Below the pieces are notes generated by a model. The model made no database searches. It saw only the letters and a program-made list of their open reading frames with translations, and was not told the origin of the DNA. A stretch of DNA of 62,000 nucleotides from Cristatella mucedo (lineage: Eukaryota > Bryozoa > Phylactolaemata > Cristatellidae). The DNA is taken from contig WPIO01000012.1 in assembly GCA_009760855.2 (NCBI GenBank), positions 862,501-924,500 on the forward strand. The letters are read 5' to 3'. The position numbers and the translations under genes were made by a program. The first letter of the stretch is position 1. Each line of letters opens with the position of its first letter. Of this stretch, positions 13,501 through 23,582 are shown in pieces.

Positions 13501-14969
13501 TGTACGAGGACGAGAGCAACTGCTGCGGTGTGGATGGCTTCATCAGGTACATTTTGGCAGCAGTGGCTTTATGAGAGACCACACATGTGTGTACTGCTCT
13601 GCTAGGCCAGAGGACAGGTAGCTGCATCAGCGGCAGCAGTGACTGGAGCCCCCAGGCAGGAGACGCAATAGCGCTGGCAGGCCTTGCCTCTCGGGCGGCA
13701 GCAATGGTGCTGCTGGAAATGCAGTGGCATGGCTGGCACACAATCCCAGCCTGCGTTTTTTTCGCTGCTGCTGCTGCTACTAGCTACTGTTGCTGCTAGC
13801 TGCAGGTGCTAGCTTCTGCTACTGAATGCATAAGCACGTTTAGGACAATTCACGTGGAGCATGAGCTGCGGGAAGCACGTGGTCTTTTCGTTTCACATTC
13901 AGATGTCAAATCGGGCGATGTCATGACGTCTATAGGTAGAGAATTCCAGGCTTAGGTGCATAAGAACCAAAGGCACAATCTCCGAAGGATCCGGAGGGGT
14001 GCCCGGAGCTGGCTGGAGCTGGCTGATGCCAGGCTGATGCCAACTGGAAGATGTCTGCACTTCTCCTTGTTTTCTGACTGGAGCTTCGTGCTTCGTTCGT
14101 TGGTGCCAACTCAATGTGATCTCTTTCTCTGATACCGAAAATACATCTTACTTGCTCAGGTGGCAGACTGGAACAAGTGAAATTGTTTAATGCGGTCACA
14201 CATTTCGGGCGTCTGGCTTTTTTGCAGATAGCAGTAGCATCATAGGCAAGGTTCTCACACTTTACTACCCGGGTCAGGTGTTCGAGTCCTGCAGCAGGCA
14301 ATCCTTTATCACCAGCTGCAAGTGGAGTGCTACACCCAAGGCTCTTCTGCTGCTAGATAAATAAAGCTGTTGAATCAGCTGACCTATATGATATTTTTTC
14401 TTTATTGACGCCTGAAAGTGACTGTAAGTAAGGATGAGCATGCAAGGATGAGGATGCTAGGAGAGGCTGCAGCACCCCCTTCAGGGAATCAACCCTGAAG
14501 GATGAAGACAAAGTCAGTGGGCAGCTCCGCTGAAGAGCCGCGGGTGTGCCTAGAATGGAAAGACGCTCGGCTGCAGCAAGCTGATGTAGTGCATAAACGC
14601 AGTTTGTTTAAAACCTACTGTCAACTTCTAGGTGTACTCTGCAGCTTCTCACGGGGCAGACCGACGGGAGTGGCAGAGCCCACTTGTGGCCGTGCAGGTA
14701 CCCTCTCCCTCCCTCCCTCTGGGTGGCAGCCGAGTCTCCACCCCACTATCTTCACTGTATCTGCAGTGGGCAGTATCTGGCCTGTCTGGCTCCATCTCCA
14801 TCCGAGAATAACCCGGCTTTCTTTACTAATGGGCTTAGCAGATAAACAAAAAGCCGCTCAGGTCCTTGCCCAGCAGCAACCTGGGGGTAATGGGCCAGCA
14901 GCCTCCTCTTTCCTACTTTATCTGCCCCATCGGCGATCGGGTCGGTGGTATTGTGTGCGTGCGTGCGCG

Positions 14970-15032
<63 letters not shown>

Positions 15033-18000
15033 ACGTGGGCGTGTGTGTGTGTGTGTGTGTGTGTGGGCGTGCACGTGGGCGTGGGCGTGGGGTGCTTGCG
15101 ATGTTTGCAGGTGAGGGCCTGCTTGCATGCAGGTGGTGTGTGGATGTGATGTGAGCAGTCTGCAGCAGAGAATAAGTGCAAACTAACACGGAGGCGTGAG
15201 GACAAGCTGTGAGATCCAACACAGCATGTCAACTGTTCTTTGGTATTCTTTTGACTGGGGTGGGAATGAAAAGTAAATTCAGCATGCAGAACCGCCCAGC
15301 GGTATACTAGGAGGCTGCAGCTGGCACTTCAGGACGTCATTGCTCTCACCAGCTTCCAGAGGTCACTGCCGAGTCACCTCTAGCGAATTTGCTTGATGGC
15401 TGTGAATGGCACCGGGTGACGAATTGCTTCTGATGACTGCCCAGAACCTCAGCTGCCTTGAGCCCAGCTGCCGGTCTACAGCCTAACGGTAGCTAGTTCA
15501 GTAGCTGAGCTGTGGCTTCTAGGGTTGGATAGCTGTCAAATCATGTCGCCATGGTCGGAGGTGCAGGGGGCCTTGGGCTGTTAGATTGCAGTGTAGTCTA
15601 GCAGTGTAGAGTTGGAGTGCTCCATGTGCACTCACATAAATGTTTTATGCATGATCAGCCTGTGTATATGCTGCAGGCTAGTAATTGGGCTAATAAGCCC
15701 GATCTACAGTAGCTAATGAGTGGGTGGACTTGCAAACTTATATGTCGGCAGCTGTTACTGGGGTGGGAACCGGTGACCAAGGAGAAGGATCAGAATGTTG
15801 TGGGCCGATTTGGGGAATAAGAGGGGGATCTACTTCTTTGAGGTTAGCCGGAGACTTCTGAGGCAGATGATCAATCACGAACGAATCCAGAGAGCAATGT
15901 GGATGCCGGGCCATCATAGATGCATTGTACAAGGAGAGTATCGTGCAAGAGGACTACGTGAGTTGCATAATATAGAAAGCTGGCTCTAACTTAAGTGACT
16001 CAAGTTTTACCTTTTCAATTGCACCTTGCACTGTTTTCCACTATTGCTATCGCCGGTGCCACTAGTAGTTTCTGTCGTATAGCAGGCACCATGGATTGCA
16101 GGTGTGCCATTTTTATTTGCCACCTATCAAGAAATTTTACGAGAACACTTCAGTGATCTCTTGCTGCCTGGTTAGGGTAGGTGCACCTGCCAAAACCCGA
16201 TAGTGATGCTAGTTCCGAATCAAAATTGTTAGGACAGTATAGACAAGGCTTATTTGACACTAGTTTGCACTAGAAACAAGTTTCCGGTTGTTTCGTGTGC
16301 AAAGTCAACATCAGCCACAGGCGGCCAGTGTCACCACCCAGCAGCAGCTGTGGTGGGTGCTTGACAATAGAGCCATAGCATGCCACGTGCAAGCAGTAGC
16401 TGCCAAAAATGATAACAATATAATTCATTTGTATAGCACGATAAGAGAGCTGGATCTCTAGCTAGGCGCTTTACATATGCCGAAGGGCTCGAGCCCACGA
16501 CCTCGGTCCTAAAGGTGAGCACCTTGACCTTGGTCGTTAAAGGCAAGCACCTTAATCTCTGAGCCAAACTAAGCAGCTACCCTCACGCTTCGTCCAGTTG
16601 CACATTTGTCTATGAACAAGCATCACGTGCATTCGTGCCAGGTGTTGCTGCTGCTCGCTGCTATCAGTCAGTATCTTGCCGTCTGTCTGTCGTACAGGTG
16701 CAACGACGGCCACTGTGTATCCGGCAGCCGCTGTGACGGTCAGGCCGAGTGCCTCGACCTGTCCGACGAGTACAATTGCCCCATGCCCAGCGATAGCACA
16801 TACTTCCAGTGCAACGACGGCCAGCTGATTGAGGGCCGGCACGTGTGCAATGCCGGCTCGGCGACACTGCAACCCTACCAGTGTCGCGACCTGTCGGACG
16901 AGACCGAGTGCAGTGGTCACCGCTTCACCGATGGTCACGCTTCGGCCACCTTCGATCGCGACTCCAGATGCTTTGTGTTTCATTTCTCCAGCGACGTCGC
17001 TGCTGCGGCATCTGACGGCTTGCCAAATGGCAGCGGCAGTGGCAGTGGCCGAGGCAGCCATCGGCGAAGTGGCTTTTCGGCCGCAAGCTCCGGCCACTAC
17101 GAGTGGGTGATTGCTGCCGCACTGGCGGCAAGTGTGACGTCCACGACATGCGGCTGGGTCGCCTGCCTGCTGGCTTGGCTGAGCGCCTGCTCCAGCTGCC
17201 TGAGGCGGAGGCCACTGGCCGCCTCGAGAGTGCTCCTGCTCAGCAGTGGGCTGCTCTTTGTGTGCGCGGCGGCTGAGTGCGCCGTCGTCGCGTGCTGGTG
17301 CCTGTACGCCACCGACGTCAATCGTGAGCTGCTTGCCAAGCAGCCGTCCGTGCTGGGCCAGGTGTTTCGCGAAACACTGCTGGCGCTCGGCGTCGAGTTT
17401 CGCTTTAAGACCTCCTTCGTCCTGACCGCAGTCGTCGCGGCCGCTCACCTGGCTTGTGTCGTGCTGAGCCTCGTCGTCCGGCACAGCCGAATGCATGAGC
17501 GCGATGGATTTCGAAGCAGCGGCGGAAGCAGCGGCAGCATTGGGCGGGCCAGCTTTGGCATCGAGGGCGACGGCAGCCGGCGGCGGCAGCCGGAGCGTTT
17601 CTCAAAGAAGTCGGGGAAAGAGAAGATGGTGCCGCTCCTCGGCACAGCCGACTGCAGCTCACTGTCTGAAGGTGGCGAGACAGGGCTGTGCCTCAAGGGC
17701 GGCATGCAGCTCGACTACGAGAGGGCCGCCTGCGACGAGGAGGAGGGTGGTGGCGAGCAGCAGTCGCTGCCGGAGAAAGTCGACTCGCTCGACTCGCTGC
17801 ACTGGGCAGACGTCGACAAGGAGAAACTGCAAGCTGCTCTCGACGATGCTGCCGCCACAGTTATCGATGACGAGCTGGACGCTACTGCACTGCTGCCACC
17901 ATCGCTGCTGCCGCCACCTCCTGCATCCTGTGTGGGCAGCCAGGGCGTTGACCCCCTCAAGGATGCTTCCGGCGATGATGCGGTCGTCGGTGCCGGCGGC

Positions 18001-18753
18001 CGAGGGGGCTTCGAGATTGCAATGCCGTCGCGCCTTTCCAAGTCGAGAACCTTAACGCTGCCATGCGTCCAGGAGAGCGAGCACGAAGGAGCAGAGGATG
18101 CTTGCGTCAATGTCGCCCGTCGTGCTGGCGACAATGCCTACCACAGCGATTCGTCGTCGTCGTCGTCTCCAAAGTTGGCCCGGCGTGAAGGCGATGGGGC
18201 TTGCAGAGCTTCGTCGCCGCCGACGTTCTGCTGCGGTGACTACGGAAGTCAGCCACGAGGTATCGAAGTAGAAGTAGAAGGAGAAGGCCTGCGGCCATCC
18301 TGCAGTTCATGCGACGAGGCCCAAGGCTCTGCGTCCGACCTCGTGGCTAAGGCAGCAGCTGCGACCGGTAGCAGTAGCAGCAGCCCGTGCGGGATTGACG
18401 AGGCAGGCGAATGTGGCAGTGGCAGATGTGGCAAGGGACCTTTGATAGCAGCTGCTGGTGGAACCAACTGGCTCGAAGTGCACTGCTGCGAAGAAGCAGA
18501 GAGGCCGGCGGCTTCGGCCAGTGGCCGGCATGGAGAAGCCGCCGCGGTGCACGACCCCCTGCTGGTCAACCGAGAGAGTGGTGCTGCGGCGGGCATTGTT
18601 GCCACGACCAGCGATGGTGGCTGGTTTGACGGTGATGACAACGTTGACGAATTGTCCATTGAAGGTACCGACGAGCTATACAAGCAGAGAGATGAGGAGC
18701 ATGTTCCGGCCTTTGCTGTCCCTTCTGGACATCAGGCTCGTGCGGGACGCTAG
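3223..18753 (+). CDS. LDLa-repeat, four-span membrane protein, 3 exons
   Basis: Coding exons are 3223-3831, 13350-13546 and 16698-18753, joined by CAG|GTAAGA, TTGCAG, CAG|GTACAT and TACAG sites. Phases match (0, then 2), giving 953 residues. The first intron is 9.5 kb and splits the first LDLa module. In order: a cytoplasmic-type N-terminus (1-53); a hydrophobic span (about 54-76); a Cys-containing region; LDLa-like modules at about 164-220, 226-261, 262-296 and 303-340, with motifs such as [17 protein letters not shown] and [17 protein letters not shown]; a Gly-Ser linker (380-390); three spans (about 404-432, 445-472, 507-530); and a tail of about 420 residues rich in Ser and acidic residues. 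LDLa modules are Ca-binding extracellular ligand-binding folds. Four spans would put both ends in the cytoplasm and the LDLa array outside. I do not recognise the family. The fourth module is atypical (VCNAG in place of CDG). The start is the first ATG of the open exon; an upstream untranslated exon is possible. Exon 3 is much richer in GC than its surroundings. Confidence 0.82.
4229..4440 (-). mobile_element. LINE A 3' end fragment
   Basis: This is a minus-strand LINE A 3' untranslated region with its TTATT-type tail at the low-coordinate end and the diagnostic words TGCATGTCACC and GCATGCTGACC. It lies in intron 1 of the LDLa gene. A short similar tail-like patch (aataataataatacacttgat) also occurs at about 4066-4090. 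Confidence 0.75.
4686..4818 (+). mobile_element. SINE2 copy (tRNA-derived)
   Basis: The head reads like a tRNA gene with a long variable arm. It has an A-box-like word TGGCCCAGTGGTTAAGG and a B-box-like word GTGGGCTCGAATCC, followed by a short AT-rich tail. It lies in intron 1 of the LDLa gene. The tRNA head shows no evident functional acceptor stem, and the same unit recurs in the window, so it is a SINE and not a tRNA gene. Confidence 0.75.
4826..5185 (+). mobile_element. LINE A fragment (RT C-terminus and 3' UTR)
   Basis: The piece starts within the C-terminal coding motif ([11 protein letters not shown], then a Thr-rich [13 protein letters not shown] block) and continues through the full LINE A 3' untranslated region to a TTATTATTATT tail. 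It is 5' truncated. Confidence 0.85.
5186..6097. other. Intron 1 stretch without recognised features
   Basis: This is part of intron 1 of the LDLa gene. I found no exon-like open frame with splice signals and no copy of the repeat families seen elsewhere in the window. Confidence 0.4.
6098..6158. repeat. (GA)n microsatellite
   Basis: About 30 uninterrupted GA units lie in intron 1 of the LDLa gene. Confidence 0.97.
6410..7206 (-). mobile_element. LINE A fragment, degenerate
   Basis: On the minus strand this encodes the C-terminal part of a LINE A protein across two frames ([27 protein letters not shown]), then the 3' untranslated region. The tail is at 6410-6435 (aataataatactaataata). Frameshifts show the copy is dead. 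Confidence 0.8.
7371..7579. repeat. (GA)n / GAGGAGC-interrupted microsatellite
   Basis: GA runs are regularly broken by GAGGAGCAAGA or GAGGAGCGAGA units, so the tract is part dinucleotide and part short minisatellite. ORFs across it encode only Glu-Arg or Leu-Ser repeats. Confidence 0.95.
7660..7775 (-). mobile_element. Degenerate SINE2-like copy
   Basis: On the minus strand the word TGGTTTGGCCCAGGG resembles the SINE2 head, and AGTGCCTCAATAGAGAATAAG resembles its 3' end. The B-box region is eroded. Confidence 0.4.
7795..7870 (+). mobile_element. SINE1 3' fragment
   Basis: Only the SINE1 3' half remains, with the words AAGGCTCTTCTGCTGCTAT and ATGAGGCTGTTGACTCAGC. Confidence 0.6.
7875..9383. 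other. Intron 1 stretch without recognised features
   Basis: This is part of intron 1 of the LDLa gene. The short ORFs here lack splice partners or family motifs. I saw no LDLa-like exon, and the phases of exons 1 and 2 already fit each other. Confidence 0.4.
9384..9484 (+). mobile_element. LINE A 3' terminus
   Basis: About 100 bp of LINE A 3' end: CACTAACCATTTGATCGTGC, AAAAAGATTGAGTTCT, GAGGGCGCTAT, then a TTATTATTATT tail. Confidence 0.75.
10218..10914 (-). mobile_element. DNA transposon remnant with 33-bp TIRs (PIF/Harbinger-like?)
   Basis: The ends at 10218-10250 and 10882-10914 are inverted repeats, each starting GCCRGGTTTACAGGG, that match at 30 of 33 positions by eye. Both are flanked by TTAAA (10213-10217 and 10915-10919), which can be read as a TTA target duplication. 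Inside, on the minus strand below about 10593, an open frame contains [20 protein letters not shown]. This resembles the start of a MADF domain, a Myb/SANT-related DNA-binding fold. PIF/Harbinger transposons duplicate 3-bp TWA sites and carry a Myb-like second protein, so that class is the best guess. There is no transposase ORF. A SINE1 copy interrupts the element. It sits in intron 1 of the LDLa gene. Confidence 0.72.
10593..10750 (-). mobile_element. SINE1 copy nested in DNA transposon
   Basis: Read on the minus strand, the copy has the degenerate B-box region (tgggctcaaatcc), CGATCCTTTATTGTC, the GGCTCTTCTGCTGCTATA segment and the TTAAATCAGCTAA end. It interrupts the transposon at 10218-10914 and supplies the apparent N-terminus of the MADF-like ORF, so that N-terminus is not original. 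Confidence 0.7.
11246..11416 (+). mobile_element. SINE1 full-length copy
   Basis: A tRNA-like head begins GTGAGCCGTAATGGCTCAC. It has an A-box-like TGGCTCACTAGG and a B-box-like GGGCTCGAATCC, with a palindromic CGACCTCGGCCCCGAGGTCG between them. The body reads CGATCCTTTATCGCCACTGC and GCTCTTCTGTCGCTATAC, ending GTTAAATCAGCTAG. It lies in intron 1 of the LDLa gene. Confidence 0.88.
11417..13349. other. Intron 1 distal part, no recognised feature
   Basis: The last 1.9 kb of intron 1 of the LDLa gene shows no repeat family or coding exon that I can support. It ends in a pyrimidine-rich acceptor (gtgctttgcag) at 13349. Confidence 0.4.
14250..14385 (+). mobile_element. SINE1 copy, diverged
   Basis: B-box-like GTTCGAGTCCTGC, CAATCCTTTATCACC, AAGGCTCTTCTGCTGCTA and GTTGAATCAGCTGA are all present in SINE1 order. 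The tRNA-like head is eroded. It lies in intron 2 of the LDLa gene. Confidence 0.7.
14952..15092. repeat. (GT)n microsatellite
   Basis: GT dinucleotides with GCGT and GGGCGT interruptions lie in intron 2 of the LDLa gene. Alternating purine-pyrimidine tracts of this kind can form Z-DNA. ORFs across it are artefacts. Confidence 0.95.
15093..16415. other. Intron 2 stretch without recognised features
   Basis: No exon or repeat family that I can support lies here. ORFs at 15738-15989 lack splice partners. Confidence 0.4.
16416..16577 (-). mobile_element. SINE2 copy
   Basis: Minus-strand SINE2: a head with TTTGGCTCAGAGATTAAGG, a B-box-like GTGGGCTCGAGCCC, then the LINE-like 3' end and an AT tail (aatataattcattt on the plus strand). 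A head segment of about 25 bp containing ACCTTGACCTTGGTCG appears partly duplicated. It ends only about 120 bp before exon 3 of the LDLa gene. Confidence 0.8.
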
Positions 18754-19937
18754 CAGGACTCACCTGCTGATGTCACCACTGCAGAGCCCCCCCCAGACAA
18801 AACGACAATTATCACTCGAGGTGGCATGCCAACCTGACTCGTGATGTAAATTCATCTTTTGTCGCATACTTGTGGAGCTGTAGCCAAGCCAGTAGATAAG
18901 TTATTTTCACTGGAGCTGTAGGCACGCGAGAGCTAGAGGCAGCTGAAATACAAGTGTATAGACTAGTTATCTGAGTCGTTTGGCAGACTTTCCCTTCAGC
19001 TAACGAGCCACCGGCCTTTACCATAGAAGCGTTGCCATCACTCGTATTTTAAAAAGCATTCCGAGGTTCACGAGGCTTGTAGGGCGATACCTCCTGACGA
19101 AGGTTCCAGACGGGGCCTGTTTTAAAGATATGCATGACATTCCCGCCGGGCGTTGCTTTCGCCTTCAGCTGGCTCAGGATTCTGCTCGAGACGGTTGAAC
19201 ACGGTCCCTGAGGGTGCTAAAGAGGGCTTGCTTGCACAGGGCTAAAAGGCTTTCAGGAGCCGGTATGGCTGTTTTAGATAGAGCCCCTCCTGCGGTGGTT
19301 ACCGTGTCGGTCTCTTGGAAGGGGACCGAGGGCGCATTGTGGGGCTGGGGGTGTGCTAAAAGGAAAGCTTGTAAACTCATTCGGAGCAATTGACTGGCTG
19401 AAACCAAGATGGAAAACATTTATCGCAAAACATGCCTAAGCCCAGGCAAGTAAACGCCTGCTGTCAGCTAACGGGGCAAGTGCAGAGGGCTGTAGAGCGA
19501 GGCATTTTTACATGCGGATGCTTGCACCGGGGTCTCGTGAGGTCTGCAAAGCGCTCGAGCGCAGGCTACGCATGCCACAGATGCACTCGATCTGATCTGA
19601 GCCGCTTCGCCTCGCCTAGCAACGTCCGAGATCGCAGCGAACCCCTCAGGACGTGTTTCTTCTTTTCTCTCTTCACGGAATGAGAATGCTCACTGTAATA
19701 AGAAGATAGCAGCTGGCACTGCTATTTACACCGCCATGGAGAAGTCGTACCACATTGAATGCATATTTATTTCTTGCCGCTCTGCGGTTCATGTCGGGCA
19801 GGAAGAGGCTGCTCCTGCAGCTTCTGAAATCGGCAGATCTGCTCATGTCGAGCCGGAGCTGCAGCCAAAGGGCATAGCGTCAAGGCCTCAGAAGCTTTTC
19901 CTTCTGCGGGTCGCCTAAGGTTTTCTCCTTTGATGGC
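18754..19937. other. 3' flank of the LDLa gene
   Basis: No AATAAA or ATTAAA signal is obvious in the first few hundred bases after the stop codon, so the end of the transcript is not defined. I see no other gene or repeat family. Confidence 0.4.
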
Positions 19938-20035
19938 AGAGATTGAGAGCTCGAGCCCTGCAGCATTTGTTAAGCGCTTGGATAGAGACTATGTTATCTT
20001 TGGGCGCTTTACGAATGAATTATATTTTTTAATGC
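19938..20035 (+). mobile_element. SINE2 3' fragment
   Basis: This retains the B-box-like GAGCTCGAGCCCTG and a diverged LINE-like 3' end (AAGCGCTTGGATAGAGACTA, GGGCGCTTTACGAAT), with an AT-rich tail. Confidence 0.6.
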
Positions 20036-20190
20036 ATTTTTCTTAATTCGCTTTTGAAATTCATATGGAATAGGCCTTCTCTGTCTTGTCTCCCTCTGCC
20101 AAAGCTGGAGAATTCTTTCTAGCTGTCCTGCTCTGCTTCTTCCATGGTTCCTTCACTTTCTCGGTCGCCCTTCCGATTCAGCTACCGCTG

Positions 20191-20360
20191 GTGAGCCATT
20201 ATGGCACACCAGGTAAGGCGGTTGCTTTTCACGACCTCGGTCCCGAGATCGTGGGCTCGAATCCTGCGGTGGGCGATCCCTAATTGCCGCTGCGAGCGGT
20301 GGTGATAGCCGTAAAGTCTCTTCTGTTGCTGTACAAAAAGAGGCTGTTTAATCAGCTAGT
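20191..20360 (+). mobile_element. SINE1 full-length copy
   Basis: The copy starts GTGAGCCATTATGGCACACC, has CGACCTCGGTCCCGAGATCG and B-box-like GGGCTCGAATCC, and ends GTTTAATCAGCTAG. It differs at few positions from the copies at 11246 and 51413, suggesting fairly recent spread. Confidence 0.88.
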
Positions 20361-21162
20361 ACACAATCTTTCTCTCGCTCCTCTTTGTTGCATACAAAGG
20401 AGTCTGTTGTTTATCGTGTGAGAACCGATGAGGACGCGTAGCATTTGAGTGTGTATACATTTTTTTCAGAGTATCCCCCCACTTGGTCTTTGTGGAGTTA
20501 CTGAAGGGAATACTGCCAAAATGAGCTATAGATGTTCCTGAACCAAGATTCCTTGCCGCAAACACAGTGCACCAAACTTGTGCCAATCTTGGGTGGGGGA
20601 CGCATGACAAAGGCTAGCACTGCTGTCGTGCCTTGGAGCACGGAGTAGTTGCTTGCACCGGTACGTGCAAGTATGCTGACGGTAGCAGAGCAAAGCAGCA
20701 ACGAAATGAAGAGCGCCAAATGTTCCTAATGTAACAAATCGTTGATGCTGAGCAGTCTATTCAGCAGCCACACAGGGATACCGTTGTGCCGAACCAGCCA
20801 TAGGGCACTGCTGAATTTGAAGAAAATATTGCAACTGATTTATCTATTACTTGTTCAGATGTCCAGCTGCACTATCGATTATGACTTATCTGATTTCAAT
20901 TGTTTTTAATTCGGGAACCACTAATTTCTCGTGAGCTGTCAAATATGGCTCGTGTAGCATGCTAACATTGCAATATAAACACAAGTATGAAGGTCTCAGA
21001 GTAGCACACGCTAGATTACGAGCTATAGCGGTACTCGTACGTGAACAGCGAATAAACTCTGTTAGCCCGAACATAATCCGGAATCGATTACGCCGACTTG
21101 TGTGTCTCTATCCTGTAAGAGTCGTGGAGGTTTCGCTCCACTGAGAAGGTAGACTCCTGTAT
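20361..21162. other. Intergenic stretch without recognised features
   Basis: I see no gene or known repeat between two SINE1 copies here. Confidence 0.4.
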
Positions 21163-21345
21163 GAATAAATAAATAAATACTAGCTGATTTAACAGCTTTT
21201 TGTATAGCAACAGAAGAAACTTTACGGCTATCACCACTGGTTGCAGAGGCGATAGAGAATCACTTACTGCAGGATTCGAACCCACGACCTCGGGACCGAG
21301 GTCGTGAAAAGCAACCACCTTAGCTAGTGTGCCATCACGGCTCAC
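21163..21345 (-). mobile_element. SINE1 full-length copy
   Basis: Minus-strand SINE1 with a tail of ATTT repeats (aataaataaataaatac on the plus strand at 21163). The head ends at 21345 (ggctcac). The (ATTT)n tail recurs in several other copies and defines the family 3' end. Confidence 0.88.
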
Positions 21346-21794
21346 CGTATGATTGCATACCTCAGCGAGACTTTCAGCGGTTGACTTCTGCTAGCATTCA
21401 TTTTGGTCTCTCTCAGCAAGCTTTCTAGAAGAAAGCAAGAAAGAGTTATGCTGTTTGGCGATCGAAACCAATCTAGGCAGTGTACGGCTTCTTACGGAGC
21501 TTGGGACTACTGACAGGCAGGCAGCCAAGCCTGCATCTAGCTGAATGCGATTACCGCTAATCCTGAACAATTGGATTAAAGTAAAGCAGTCGGGTTGGCG
21601 GCTGAATCCAATAAATTCATTAATGCATTCCATTTACAAGATGAGCTACACTAACGCCCATTGATTGGTGCATCCAAAGCAAGACTCTTGAGGTCTGAAT
21701 GACTTGATCCTCTAAGGCGAAACTCTTTCGTTCGTTGGACCTTAGCCAAATTTAATGGTGCTTCGAACCTTAGCCAAATTTAACTGTGCTTTCA

Positions 21795-21935
21795 TTTCTC
21801 GACTTAGGTCTCGGGTTTGAATCCTGCACAACCAAACTCTTTACTTGTTTCTCACTGCAAGCGGGAGCGATAGCCGCTTAGGATCTTCTGCAGCTATGAT
21901 GTAAATGAGGCTGTTGAATCAACTGATTTTCTTTA
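21795..21935 (+). mobile_element. SINE1 copy, diverged
   Basis: B-box-like GGGTTTGAATCCTGC, CTCACTGCAAGCGG, GATCTTCTGCAGCTATGA and GTTGAATCAACTGA occur in SINE1 order. The head is eroded. Confidence 0.65.
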
Positions 21936-22952
21936 GTTTACCTTGAGCTGATTTGCTTTACTTTACCTTAAGCTTGAGCACGAGTTTCAGCCTTCTCGTG
22001 CCCTCAAATGTTCTCATGATGCTTAATTGATTGCCCCTTTCTTTCACTTAAAGACTGCTTTTGGCAGAAGCTATTGTCTTGTATATTCTATAATGTGTAA
22101 CTTGGCTTTACCTGAAACATCAAGAGTTTGCTTAGAGTTTTCTGAAAGAGACTCCTCTGTTCTTGAACTGGTTGCAGAATCTTCGGAGGCATTTGAACTT
22201 AAAAAGCTGAGGCTTGTTAACGAAAGCTTACTAACCCAGACACGCGTGTGACTTAATCCGAGCCTACAGCTTCATTGGTCATCGAAAACGCCTCTAAACT
22301 TGCATGCCTTCGCCTTAGAGGAGCCACCTACCAAAGCAATTTACAAAGAAGACGTATCGGCAGCACCGATGGAGTGATTGCTGTTGAACTGAGGGTTCCA
22401 AGAACCGATCATCCATCTTAGGCCCTAGCGAGCTAAATGCATTTTCTATGAGCCAGTGCCAATTTTCCCTCATTTTACTCTCCAAAAAAGATACAACAGC
22501 TGTAATGACATTGCAAAATTACTCCAGAGGTTTCTCGCGAAGAAGGCTCTGGCCCACACCACGGCCGCCCAGACTCGGAATTTCCATGCTTGGCTTGTCG
22601 TTTCTTTATTTTGGTATGCAGTAAATATTGGTCGTTTGCTTTCAAGTGCTTTCAGGAAGCTGCATATTGATGAAAGGAATGAATGGGCCAAAGACTAGGC
22701 TGCCTACAAAACTCTGTATTGTGAAACCTCAGTCGGCTTCACGCGGTAAGAGAGGGTATTGGGTTCAGTAGACACACCTTGGCACCGGCCTCTTTCGGTA
22801 TAGACGTTCGTCGAGAACAGTGAGCCTAATACTTAAGTTGTACATTCTCTTAAGCTAGGGCCTGCCAGCATTGCCACTAGCTTACGTAGGGTCTCCTACC
22901 ATTTGCAATGAACAGCAGCGTTTTCTGTAAGGTAGTCCAGCTTCTACGGCTG
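21936..22952. other. Intergenic stretch without recognised features
   Basis: Open frames at 22027-22251 and 22456-22698 are short and unrecognised. No repeat family was seen. Confidence 0.35.
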
Positions 22953-22968
22953 CTCACACGCACACACA

Positions 22969-23000
<32 letters not shown>

Positions 23001-23004
23001 CACA
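22953..23004. repeat. (CA)n / CGCA microsatellite
   Basis: CA dinucleotides mixed with CGCA units. Confidence 0.93.
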
Positions 23005-23436
23005 TGCACGTGCGCTCGTACACGTACACACATACGGCACGGACACAAACGTAAAACATATTACAAATTATCTAGATGTTCGAAGCAAGCGAATAAATAT
23101 CCCACATTTAAGAAGCATTCTTTCCCTCGTGCGTGCGCGCCGAGCACTCACCGAACACTTGTGGATTGAAACGGTTACTATTCTTATCCACACTCAGCTA
23201 TATAGAAGTCTTTGCTAACATGTCTAAGCTGGTAGCCCTTAGCGTAAACTCATAGCAGCTACCATAGGCTGCCACAGCAATGGATTAGTCACGTGATGAA
23301 GTTTAGCAACAAAACTTTGTCTTTGATCGCCCACCGTAACTGATTATTTGGATGGGTATAGAGTGTTTACTGCCGACTTTGATAAAGTGTGTACACATGG
23401 TATGCAAAAGTATCTTCGTCCGTGACTCCGTGACGT

Positions 23437-23582
23437 GCCGAGCTGGTTTGGTCTAGCGGTTAAGGTGCTCGCCCCAACCAAGGTATGACTGAGGTCGTGG
23501 GCTCGAGCCCCGAGGCATATGTGAAACGCCTGAATAGAGATTAAGTTCTCTTGGGGCGCTATATAAATTAATTAATTATATA
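23437..23582 (+). mobile_element. SINE2 full-length copy
   Basis: The head GCCGAGCTGGTTTGGTCTAG leads into GCGGTTAAGGTGCTCGCC, then GTGGGCTCGAGCCCCGAGGC. The 3' end GCCTGAATAGAGATTAAG and TTCTCTTGGGGCGCTATA closely follows the LINE A 3' end, and the tail is AATTAATTA-type. This is the clearest copy for defining the family. Confidence 0.88.

Noticed and set aside
12944-13741. 265-codon minus-strand ORF overlapping LDLa exon 2
   Set aside because: Low-complexity Ala/Ser-rich shadow frame. The plus strand has the LDLa exon with clean splice sites.
16552-17496. Long minus-strand open frame opposite LDLa exon 3
   Set aside because: It is an antisense shadow of a GC-rich coding exon. The plus strand carries the LDLa motifs and spliced phases.
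22027-22698. ORFs at 22027-22251 and 22456-22698 as exons of an intergenic gene
   Set aside because: Short, unrecognised and without matching splice phases. I could not support a gene.
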